Shown: piece by piece, positions 6,325 through 12,192 of the stretch
Numbering within the stretch: position 1 is the stretch's first letter
Layout of the letters: every line of letters begins with the position of its first letter
Source of the DNA: Candidatus Gastranaerophilales bacterium
GTDB taxonomy: Bacteria; Cyanobacteriota; Vampirovibrionia; Gastranaerophilales; Gastranaerophilaceae
Direction: 5' to 3'
DNA: 12,192 bases
Assembly (NCBI GenBank): GCA_910587175.1
Contig: CAJULH010000046.1
Location: 3,208 to 15,399 of the forward strand
The notes under the pieces: model-generated
Told to the model about the DNA's origin: nothing
What the model saw: the letters and a program-made list of their open reading frames with translations, nothing else
Database searches by the model: none
Position numbers and translations under genes: made by a program

Positions 6325-6732
6325 ATGAATATTTCAGCAGTAAACAACAACGCGCAGGCATTTACAGCCAGGGCAGACAAGAATAAAGAAAGCAAGAAAC
6401 CATCAAAATTAAAAGTTGCAGCTGGCGTTGCCACTGTAGCTGGTGCAGCTGTTTTAGCAGCCGGACTTGCATCAGGCAAAGTTAAACCTGCTGATATTAC
6501 AAACGTTTTACAAAAAGCCGGCAAAAGTGCTTTAAATGCTGTTAAGCACCCTGTTGCTACTGTAAAAAGTCTTCCGAATAAGCTTTGGGGCATGACACTC
6601 AATGGTGTAGGAAAGGGAACAGAACTTTTCCTTAATGCAAAGGATTTTGTTACAGGCGGCGTTAAAAAAGTTTCTGATTATGCAGGAATTTTAAAAGAAA
6701 CATTTACTGAAGTTTTCGGGAGAAAGAATTAA
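6325..6732 (+). CDS. Small basic Ala/Gly/Lys-rich membrane-associated protein
   Basis: A 135-residue protein of unknown function. The N-terminus (MNISAVNNNAQAFTAR) is Asn-rich, followed by a lysine-rich linker (17-30). A hydrophobic Ala/Gly/Val segment at about 31-50 could cross the membrane or form an amphipathic glycine-zipper helix. The remainder (52-135) is a basic, probably helical tail with VLQKAGKSALNAVKHPVATVK and TGGVKKVSDYAGILKE. There is no cleavable signal peptide. AAGGAAAGG at 6310-6318 is a strong ribosome site for this ATG. The gene stands alone between a near-consensus promoter and a strong terminator, so it is probably a well-expressed single-gene transcript. It shares its upstream spacer, and the design of polar N-terminus, Lys stretch and Ala/Gly-rich segment, with the divergent 491-residue protein. 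I cannot assign a family. Confidence 0.85.
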   Translation: MNISAVNNNAQAFTARADKNKESKKPSKLKVAAGVATVAGAAVLAAGLASGKVKPADITNVLQKAGKSALNAVKHPVATVKSLPNKLWGMTLNGVGKGTELFLNAKDFVTGGVKKVSDYAGILKETFTEVFGRKN

Positions 6733-6758
6733 TTTCTTATAATTTAAATATAGATTTT

Positions 6759-6798
6759 AAAAATACCGTGCCATAGGACAAAGGGCACGGTATTTTTT
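6759..6798 (+). terminator. Strong intrinsic terminator
   Basis: A perfect 14-bp stem (6759-6772 with 6784-6797, core TACCGTGCC/GGCACGGTA) closes an 11-nt loop and ends in a run of six T (6793-6798). It lies 26 bp after the stop codon of the 135-residue protein. The A-run at the left foot means it could also act on minus-strand transcripts. Confidence 0.9.
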
Positions 6799-6860
6799 AT
6801 GCAGATTTATATTATGTAAAAACTATGCCGGATTTTTTAAATTATCGTAAAATATTATCT

Positions 6861-7613
6861 ATGAAAACAACAATAGTTCTTCCTACATATAATGAAAAAG
6901 AAAACATAGAACCGTTTTTAAGCGGGCTTTTGGCTGAAATTAAAGCATTGGAAGGTTTTGACATCAATATTCTCGTGGTGGATGATTATTCGCCGGACGG
7001 GACATCTGAAATTGTGAAAAACATAATGAAGGATGAGAAAAGACTTCATCTTCTAATGAATAATACCAGAGGGCTTGGAAGAGCATACATTGCCGGTTTT
7101 AAATATGCAATGGAAAACTTTGATTCTGATATATTAATTGAGATGGATTCTGATTTTTCCCACGATATTAAAAAGGTGAAAGAACTTTTAGATGGTGTAA
7201 AAAGCGGATATGATTTTGTAATAGGTTCAAGATATGTACCGGGCGGTTCTATTCCTTCAAACTGGGCGTTAATCAGAAAATTGAACAGTAAATATGGAAA
7301 TGTTTTTGCAAGGCTTGTTGCAGGATTACACAATATCAAAGATTGCACGTCCGGTTTCAGGGCGATTAAAACTGATGTTTTAAAAAAGGTGGATTTTGAT
7401 AATCTGAATGCGAACGGATATTCTTTTCAGATGAACATTTTGTTTGAATGTGTAAATTCGGGTGCTAAAGTTTTTGAAGTTTCGATTGATTTTAAAGACA
7501 GAGAGAAAGGCAAATCAAAACTCGGGCTTTCTGATATTTTGGAATTTATGATGAATTCTTTTATCCTAAGGTGGAAAGTTATTAAAAAGACTTTTCAAAA
7601 ACATATATCATAG
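6861..7613 (+). CDS. Polyprenyl-phosphate mannose/glucose synthase (GT2, Dpm1-like)
   Basis: Family 2 glycosyltransferase predicted to move a sugar from GDP-mannose or UDP-glucose to a polyprenyl phosphate on the inner membrane face, making a lipid-linked donor. Numbering from the ATG at 6861 (250 residues): the fold opens directly with TTIVLPTYNEKENI, DDYSPDGT at 41-48 binds the nucleotide sugar, and DSD at 96-98 is the metal-binding DxD. SGFRAIK (164-170), NGYSFQM (185-191) and DREKGKSKLG (213-222) are hallmarks of Dpm1-type synthases. No C-terminal membrane domain follows, as in the soluble catalytic-type enzymes. An in-frame ATG at 6825 adds 12 residues; neither start has a clear Shine-Dalgarno, and I chose 6861 by comparison with the family. 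The 3' end overlaps the convergent GT39 gene by 32 bp. The sugar cannot be told from sequence. Confidence 0.9.
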   Translation: MKTTIVLPTYNEKENIEPFLSGLLAEIKALEGFDINILVVDDYSPDGTSEIVKNIMKDEKRLHLLMNNTRGLGRAYIAGFKYAMENFDSDILIEMDSDFSHDIKKVKELLDGVKSGYDFVIGSRYVPGGSIPSNWALIRKLNSKYGNVFARLVAGLHNIKDCTSGFRAIKTDVLKKVDFDNLNANGYSFQMNILFECVNSGAKVFEVSIDFKDREKGKSKLGLSDILEFMMNSFILRWKVIKKTFQKHIS

Positions 7614-9327
7614 CATCATTTTGCGGGCGCACATTATCTCTTATTGTAAATTGCGTTGTTAATTTTAAATGTTTTTGACATGTTAAAAGTATATCCGAAG
7701 ATATTTTTGACAGAAGCAAATAATACAATGAAGCCTTCTCTTTGTTTGCTTTTGAGTCGTTTATGGCATTTATATCGGGTACTATAATAATTAGTTTTTG
7801 ACCCTTTTGCATGTAGTTAAAGCATACTTCTTTAAGATAAGTTTCAATATTTTTGTTTGCATAATTTGAATTCAGATACCCGGAAAGCATTTGCGGGGCA
7901 TTTTTTTGTGTGATTTTATCTTCAATATTTTTGTCAAAAACAACGGGGTAATATTTTTTAACACCGTTTAATAGCATATCAGTAGGTTCAAGATCAATAT
8001 AGTTTAAATTTTTTGGAATATATCTTTTATACAGTTTTCCGATGGAGGTGAATAAAATATAATCACCCCTTTTTATTTCAGCCCTGTCTAAAAAAGATGA
8101 AATGTAGCTGCCAAATTTTTCCTGTTTTTTTATTGCATTAGCATCTTTTGAAAATACAAAGCAGGAAACAGATGTTATAAATAGCAAAAACAGCGTGAAG
8201 ATGAGCTTTTTATTTTTAAAAAGAGAAAAACCGTATGCACAGGTAATGATTATTACTGAATAGGAAATTAATGTATATCTTGCAATAAGAGACATCATGC
8301 CAAAATGTGCGAAGAAAAACTCAAAGACAAGGAATGATAACGCCGGCATCAAAAATAAAATGAGGGTTTTGTTTTTAGAAAACAATGCCTTTAAAAATCC
8401 TGCAAGGCAAAATACCACGGGAAAAAGTATTAAAAACAGGCATTTTATTGCAAAAATATTTTTGACCACAACATTATTCAGGTCATATAAATTATTTGAA
8501 GCATAGAAGAAGTGTCCTGTAAAATAGCTTTGCAGGAATATGCTTAAAAATGCCGGTTTATACGGGAAAATATCTCTTGCAAAAGAACATATGGCGTTTT
8601 TATATGCAAATATTCCATGGAATGCCATAATGAATCCGGGAATATAGAAAAGCCCTGTCAGAGCATATGTTTTAATTATTTCGGCTTTATTTTTTGATGC
8701 GATAATTGCGCATAAAAATTGAAAAAATATAAATACAAAACTGATATTAAATGTGTATAAAAGGGCAAGGTTTGAAATAACCAAAGCTGTTTTGTAATTT
8801 TTTTGCCGGGTGTTTTCATTGTTATTTACAGAATTTATATATTCAACAAAAAAGTATGAGCTTAAAAGAGCAAAGAAAAAAGCCGTGCCGTAAAACCTGA
8901 GCTCCGTGGTGTAGTATATCGCAAACGGGCTTATTGCAAGCATTATCGATGCAAAGTAGCCGGTCTTTTTATTGAAAAGTTTTTTGCCAATATAAAAAGA
9001 AAAAGGGACTGCCAAAAATGCCGGAATGAAACCCAAAAGCCGCATAACGGCGTCATTTTCACCAAGTCCGAAAATGTTGAATATTTTTATCCAAAAATGT
9101 AGCAGGATAAAATATAATGGTGTGTGCAAATCTTCAATGTATAAAGATTTTACAACATCAAACAAGGAATTTTTATCTGAAAAATAATAACTGTAAATTT
9201 CATCTGTAGACAAATCCCCCGCATAAAGGAGCGAGATGAGCCTTAGAATAAGGGCAAATACCGAGATTGTCAAAATTGCGGCAAATTCTTTTTTATTATT
9301 TTGAATATAATTCCTAAAGGCATCCAT
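7582..9327 (-). CDS. GT39-type (PMT/ArnT-like) membrane glycosyltransferase
   Basis: Integral membrane GT-C enzyme of 581 residues, expected to take a sugar from a polyprenyl-phosphate donor on the periplasmic side and add it to a protein, lipid or glycan. Roughly ten membrane helices fill residues 15-395, followed by a soluble domain of about 180 residues. The first periplasmic loop has GDLSTDEIYS with D42-E43, the acidic pair typical of this superfamily. HTPLYFILLHFW (68-79) and YYTTELRFYG (138-147) match the PMT_2/GT39 pattern. AAGGA, 6 nt before the ATG at 9327, overlaps the glgA stop codon. The gene lies tail-to-tail over the Dpm1-like gene (32-bp overlap), which may supply its donor. 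Acceptor and sugar are unknown; lipid A or wall-glycan modification and protein glycosylation are all possible. Confidence 0.88.
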   Translation of the reverse strand: MDAFRNYIQNNKKEFAAILTISVFALILRLISLLYAGDLSTDEIYSYYFSDKNSLFDVVKSLYIEDLHTPLYFILLHFWIKIFNIFGLGENDAVMRLLGFIPAFLAVPFSFYIGKKLFNKKTGYFASIMLAISPFAIYYTTELRFYGTAFFFALLSSYFFVEYINSVNNNENTRQKNYKTALVISNLALLYTFNISFVFIFFQFLCAIIASKNKAEIIKTYALTGLFYIPGFIMAFHGIFAYKNAICSFARDIFPYKPAFLSIFLQSYFTGHFFYASNNLYDLNNVVVKNIFAIKCLFLILFPVVFCLAGFLKALFSKNKTLILFLMPALSFLVFEFFFAHFGMMSLIARYTLISYSVIIITCAYGFSLFKNKKLIFTLFLLFITSVSCFVFSKDANAIKKQEKFGSYISSFLDRAEIKRGDYILFTSIGKLYKRYIPKNLNYIDLEPTDMLLNGVKKYYPVVFDKNIEDKITQKNAPQMLSGYLNSNYANKNIETYLKEVCFNYMQKGQKLIIIVPDINAINDSKANKEKASLYYLLLSKISSDILLTCQKHLKLTTQFTIRDNVRPQNDAMIYVFEKSF

Positions 9328-9333
9328 AACGCT

Positions 9334-9338
9334 TCCTT
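9334..9338 (-). promoter_or_regulatory. Ribosome binding site overlapping the glgA stop codon
   Basis: The minus strand reads TAAGGAAGCGTTATG: the last two bases of the glgA TAA stop are the first two of the AAGGA ribosome site of the GT39 gene, with 6 nt to its ATG. The 9-nt intergenic gap indicates co-transcription and probable translational coupling. Confidence 0.75.
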
Positions 9339-10770
9339 AGCATATTCCAAGCGCATCTTTAAATAATGCCATATAACACTTGGCGGAATCATTCCAGGTA
9401 AACCTGCATTCAAGTGCATTATCCACCATTTTATTAAATTCATCCCGTCTGTCTATATATGTCCAGATGCCTTTTTTAATTTCATCTACCATAGATTTTG
9501 CATCATAAGTCAGGAATTTAAAGCCGTTTGCCTTTTCATTAGGATAAGCAATTATAGTATCATCAAGACCGCCAACTGCGCGGACAATAGGCAGGGTACC
9601 GTATTTTAGAGCTATCATCTGGCTTATGCCGCATGGTTCAAACAGGCTTGGCATTAAAAACATATCAGAGCCTTTGTATATTGTATCTGAAAGTTCCGGT
9701 TTAAAGTCTATCCAGGCGCGGATATTGGATGAATTGTTGCTGCTCCAGATAAGCATATTCTGGTATCCGCCCTCGCCTGTGCCAAGGAATACAAAGTCTG
9801 CAGGCAGATTCATTAAATCAAACTTTGCAAAATCAATTAAATCCAATCCTTTTTGATATGTTAAGCGGGAAACCATTGAAATAAGTGGTCTGTCGGGATT
9901 GACAGGCAGACCAAACATCTTTTGCACTTCTTCTTTAAACTTTGGTTTTTCAGATTTTTTGAAACCTTTTTTATCATACGTTGTACCGTTTAGAATACCG
10001 CACAGTTTGTAGGTTTGTCCCCTGAGAGTATAGTCCATCCCTTCGCCGAATTCCCCGCCAAGGATTTCTCTTGCATATCTCGGGGAAACTGTTGTAATCT
10101 TATCGGCACAATATAGGGCGCCTTTCAGCCAGTTTACCCTTCCGTAATGCTCAACGCAGTTATCATGGTAAACATTGTCCCAGCGCATATTTGAAAAATC
10201 TATTATAGCTTTATCGCAGCTGCCCTGATAAGCAAGATTATGAATAGTAAATACTGACTTTGTATTTTTATAAAATTCATCATACTTATAGTTTGATTTT
10301 AAATAAACAGGCAGCATCGCTGTGTGCCAATCGTTTGCATGGACTATATCTGCCCTGAAGTTTAAAAGTTTTGCATATTCTAAAACTGCAAGCGAAAATG
10401 ACACATATCTTTGCATTTCATGCATTTCATCCACCCACATAGGGTACACAACATCAAAACAGGAGAAATATTTCGGGTTATCTACAAAGAAAATGTTTAC
10501 ATTTTTATCCTTCGGGTGTTTGCACATTTTTAGTTTAAATATATGTCTGGAATTTCCCATATCAAGAGTGAGTTCTGAATTCGGGAGTTCTTTTATTCCC
10601 CATTTTTCTTCATTAATACACCCGTATAAAGGTGTAAATACTGCAACTTCAGCCCCCTCTTTTGCCAGATACGGCGGTAGTTCCCCGACAACATCTGCCA
10701 ATCCTCCCACTTTGGAAAAAGGTGCCACTTCTGCACTTGCCATGAGCACTTTCAGTTTTTTATTAAACAT
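9337..10770 (-). CDS. glgA: Glycogen synthase (ADP-glucose, GT5)
   Basis: Cytoplasmic GT5 enzyme that extends alpha-1,4-glucan from ADP-glucose. The 477-residue length is normal. Seen: K20 in KVGGLADVVGELP, the donor-binding lysine motif; H149 in ANDWHT; R302 and K307 in SRLTYQKGLDL; and FEPCG with E378 and C380, followed by LKYGTLPIVR and GGLDDTI. One departure: after GILNG (258-262) the usual acidic residue and aromatic-Asn/Ser-Pro-x-Thr-Asp loop are replaced by a shorter TTYDKKGFKK segment. GGGAG 7-8 nt before the ATG supports the start. It follows the LCP gene by 93 bp with no clear promoter or terminator between, and the GT39 gene follows after 9 bp. No other glycogen genes (glgB, glgC, glgP) are in the window. 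Confidence 0.95.
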   Translation of the reverse strand: MFNKKLKVLMASAEVAPFSKVGGLADVVGELPPYLAKEGAEVAVFTPLYGCINEEKWGIKELPNSELTLDMGNSRHIFKLKMCKHPKDKNVNIFFVDNPKYFSCFDVVYPMWVDEMHEMQRYVSFSLAVLEYAKLLNFRADIVHANDWHTAMLPVYLKSNYKYDEFYKNTKSVFTIHNLAYQGSCDKAIIDFSNMRWDNVYHDNCVEHYGRVNWLKGALYCADKITTVSPRYAREILGGEFGEGMDYTLRGQTYKLCGILNGTTYDKKGFKKSEKPKFKEEVQKMFGLPVNPDRPLISMVSRLTYQKGLDLIDFAKFDLMNLPADFVFLGTGEGGYQNMLIWSSNNSSNIRAWIDFKPELSDTIYKGSDMFLMPSLFEPCGISQMIALKYGTLPIVRAVGGLDDTIIAYPNEKANGFKFLTYDAKSMVDEIKKGIWTYIDRRDEFNKMVDNALECRFTWNDSAKCYMALFKDALGIC

Positions 10771-10863
10771 AAGATTTCTCCCGTCCCGTTCCTATTTTCT
10801 ATCCATTCAACTTTATTTTAGGGGTTTTATCGTATTTTTTATTTTTTATAATCAGGCAAAGGT

Positions 10864-12159
10864 TTATGACCCTGCAAGAACAATTGTAAAATCTCTTGCG
10901 GCTTTGTTTAATCCTATGGGGTCGAAAACCGTTTGTTTATCCTTCATTTCAGGAATTGACCTTTTTAAGGCGCTTATTGTATCTGTGGGTAAATCTAAAT
11001 TATGAATTGCAATATGGTCGTGTCCAAGTTTATTGCCCTGCCTCATATTTACGCTAAAGCCGTTTTTTTCCAAATCTTCTTTTAAATCCTGAGCTTTGGA
11101 TTCAAGATTTGCACTGTATAAAATACCCGCTGTCAGGGGACCGTTTGGGGTTTTTGGCTTGTCTCTGTACACAAGTCTGTTTATAATTTCCTGGGTTTTT
11201 TCAGGATCCAAAATCCAATAGCTTATACTTCCACGCTGTGAAGGAGACCCAGGCAGTGTTGCTACCTGCACTGTAGACATATCAATTCCTTTTGCAAGGG
11301 CGGCATATTGGGAAAGCTCATAAACGGATAAATCGGTCAAAATATATTTTGGCATCACCTTTAAAACTTCCGGGATTTTAACCAAAACCTGCGGGTCTTT
11401 GAGTCTTGCGCCAAGCGCATTGAAAAACCACTGCTGGCGTCTGATTCTTCCAATGTCTCCAAGAGCGTCTTTTCTGAATCTCATATATCCTTCGGCTTCT
11501 TTTCCGGTCAAAACCCTTTCTCCCTTTGGAAGGTTTATATGAAGTCCTGCGGTAGAATCGTTGTAATACATATCTTTTTCAATGTATATCGGCAAGCCCC
11601 CGATTGTATCTATAAATTTAACAAGTCCCTGGTTTGAAATTACAATATAATGGTTTATCCTTACTCCAAAAGTCTCTTCTACGGTTTTAACTGTTAAATC
11701 AATTCCTCCGTATGCGAAGGCATGGTTTATTTTATCAGGTTTTGTTCTATCTGCAATAAAAACTTTGCTGTCTCTTGGGATGGAGATTACATTTACATTT
11801 TTTCCATGAGGTGCGATGCTTACTAAAAGCATAGCGTCAGAACGGTTTCCTTTAAAAGGGTCGTCATTATCTGAAACATCCACGCCCATTACAAGAATAT
11901 TTTGTCTTTTTGGAGAAAACGGCAGTGAAAATTCCACTCTTTTTTCAGGGTCTGCAACCCTTTCTGCAAAATCCCCGACATCCCCCAGAAAATTTATAAC
12001 ATCACTTCTGTATAAAACAACCGCAACTATTGTAAGGATTAAAAGGCTGCCAAAGAAGGATCTGAAAAAGCTCCCTGCAAGACTTTGGTTTGAAGATTTT
12101 CTCCTGACAGGCTTAATAGGCGTCCTGTATGCGTTTCTTGGATCATATAACTGATTCAT
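10864..12159 (-). CDS. LytR-CpsA-Psr (LCP) family glycopolymer ligase
   Basis: Predicted membrane-anchored phosphotransferase that moves polyprenyl-pyrophosphate-linked glycopolymers onto peptidoglycan or another cell-surface acceptor. It has 431 residues. A basic cytoplasmic N-terminus (IKPVRRKSS) precedes one membrane helix at about 32-50. The LCP domain spans about 85-250, with D108 in RSDAM, R129-D130 in SIPRDS, DKINHAFAYGG (142-152), and RFRKD...GRIRRQQ (227-243), the arginine/aspartate cluster that binds pyrophosphate. A C-terminal LytR_C-like domain follows at about 343-400. The ATG at 12159 has only a weak GAG-type ribosome site. It is the first gene in the window of a minus-strand series with glgA and the GT39 enzyme, which suggests one transcript devoted to glycans. 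Which polymer it transfers is unknown. Confidence 0.93.
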   Translation of the reverse strand: MNQLYDPRNAYRTPIKPVRRKSSNQSLAGSFFRSFFGSLLILTIVAVVLYRSDVINFLGDVGDFAERVADPEKRVEFSLPFSPKRQNILVMGVDVSDNDDPFKGNRSDAMLLVSIAPHGKNVNVISIPRDSKVFIADRTKPDKINHAFAYGGIDLTVKTVEETFGVRINHYIVISNQGLVKFIDTIGGLPIYIEKDMYYNDSTAGLHINLPKGERVLTGKEAEGYMRFRKDALGDIGRIRRQQWFFNALGARLKDPQVLVKIPEVLKVMPKYILTDLSVYELSQYAALAKGIDMSTVQVATLPGSPSQRGSISYWILDPEKTQEIINRLVYRDKPKTPNGPLTAGILYSANLESKAQDLKEDLEKNGFSVNMRQGNKLGHDHIAIHNLDLPTDTISALKRSIPEMKDKQTVFDPIGLNKAARDFTIVLAGS

Positions 12160-12183
12160 ATATTTACTCTTTGAGTTTTTTAA

Positions 12184-12189
12184 ACTATA
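12184..12189 (-). promoter_or_regulatory. Possible -10 element for the LCP-glgA-GT39 series
   Basis: The minus strand reads TATAGT within the palindrome AACTATAGTT at the very right edge. It is placed to start transcription near 12177, about 18 nt before the LCP start codon. The -35 region lies outside the window, so this cannot be confirmed. Confidence 0.25.
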
Positions 12190-12192
12190 GTT

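Noticed and set aside
6258..6602. 114-codon minus-strand open frame opposite the 135-residue protein
   Set aside because: The plus-strand gene has a promoter, ribosome site and terminator; the Ala/Leu-rich reverse frame is a by-product of its Ala/Lys codons.
10771..10863. Internal promoter or terminator between the LCP gene and glgA
   Set aside because: The spacer is A/T-rich but I found no hairpin with a T-run, and no -35/-10 pair with acceptable spacing and sequence.
10322..11005. 227-codon plus-strand open frame across the start of glgA and end of the LCP gene
   Set aside because: It is antisense to two strongly supported genes, spans their intergenic gap, has Ser/Phe-rich composition typical of reverse-frame reading, and shows no domain.

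Overview
The window is AT-rich DNA with densely packed genes. It looks like a chromosomal segment of a Gram-negative-type bacterium that builds a complex envelope. AMIN repeats fused to a murein amidase, a LytR-CpsA-Psr protein beside a bacterial glycogen synthase, and small lysine/alanine-rich proteins with Asn/Gln-rich N-termini together suggest the non-photosynthetic cyanobacterial relatives (Vampirovibrionia/Melainabacteria, gut Gastranaerophilales). That placement is inference from gene style and recall, not a search. No phage, tRNA, rRNA or CRISPR array was found.

Layout. Bases 1-634 have no confident gene. They hold two intrinsic-terminator hairpins (92-127, 244-279), a cryptic minus-strand frame (100-237) and a 108-bp MITE-like element with 23-bp inverted repeats and a putative 5-bp target duplication (454-571). 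A plus-strand pair follows: a secreted multi-AMIN N-acetylmuramoyl-L-alanine amidase and glutamate racemase MurI (635-3453). Two minus-strand genes of unknown function come next (3531-6038): a soluble MgtE_N-like helical-repeat protein and a single-pass membrane protein with coiled coil and YxxG repeats. A divergent 286-bp spacer separates them from a small basic membrane protein (6325-6732), which has a near-consensus promoter and a strong terminator. A polyprenyl-phosphate sugar synthase (6861-7613, plus) then runs tail-to-tail into a GT39-type membrane glycosyltransferase. That glycosyltransferase is the last gene of a minus-strand series LCP - glgA - GT39 (12159 down to 7582).

How the genes fit together. 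MurI supplies D-glutamate for peptidoglycan, the amidase remodels peptidoglycan, and the LCP protein is predicted to attach glycopolymers to the wall. The Dpm1-like enzyme is predicted to make a polyprenyl-phosphate-linked sugar, the type of donor used by GT39 enzymes such as its overlapping convergent neighbour. GlgA makes storage alpha-glucan and is probably translationally linked to the GT39 gene. The theme is wall synthesis and surface glycosylation. The least explained parts are the two unknown membrane proteins, the MgtE_N-like protein, a 15-bp motif found 98 bp upstream of two start codons, and the MITE-like element in front of the amidase. I did not find a convincing new defence or mobile system.
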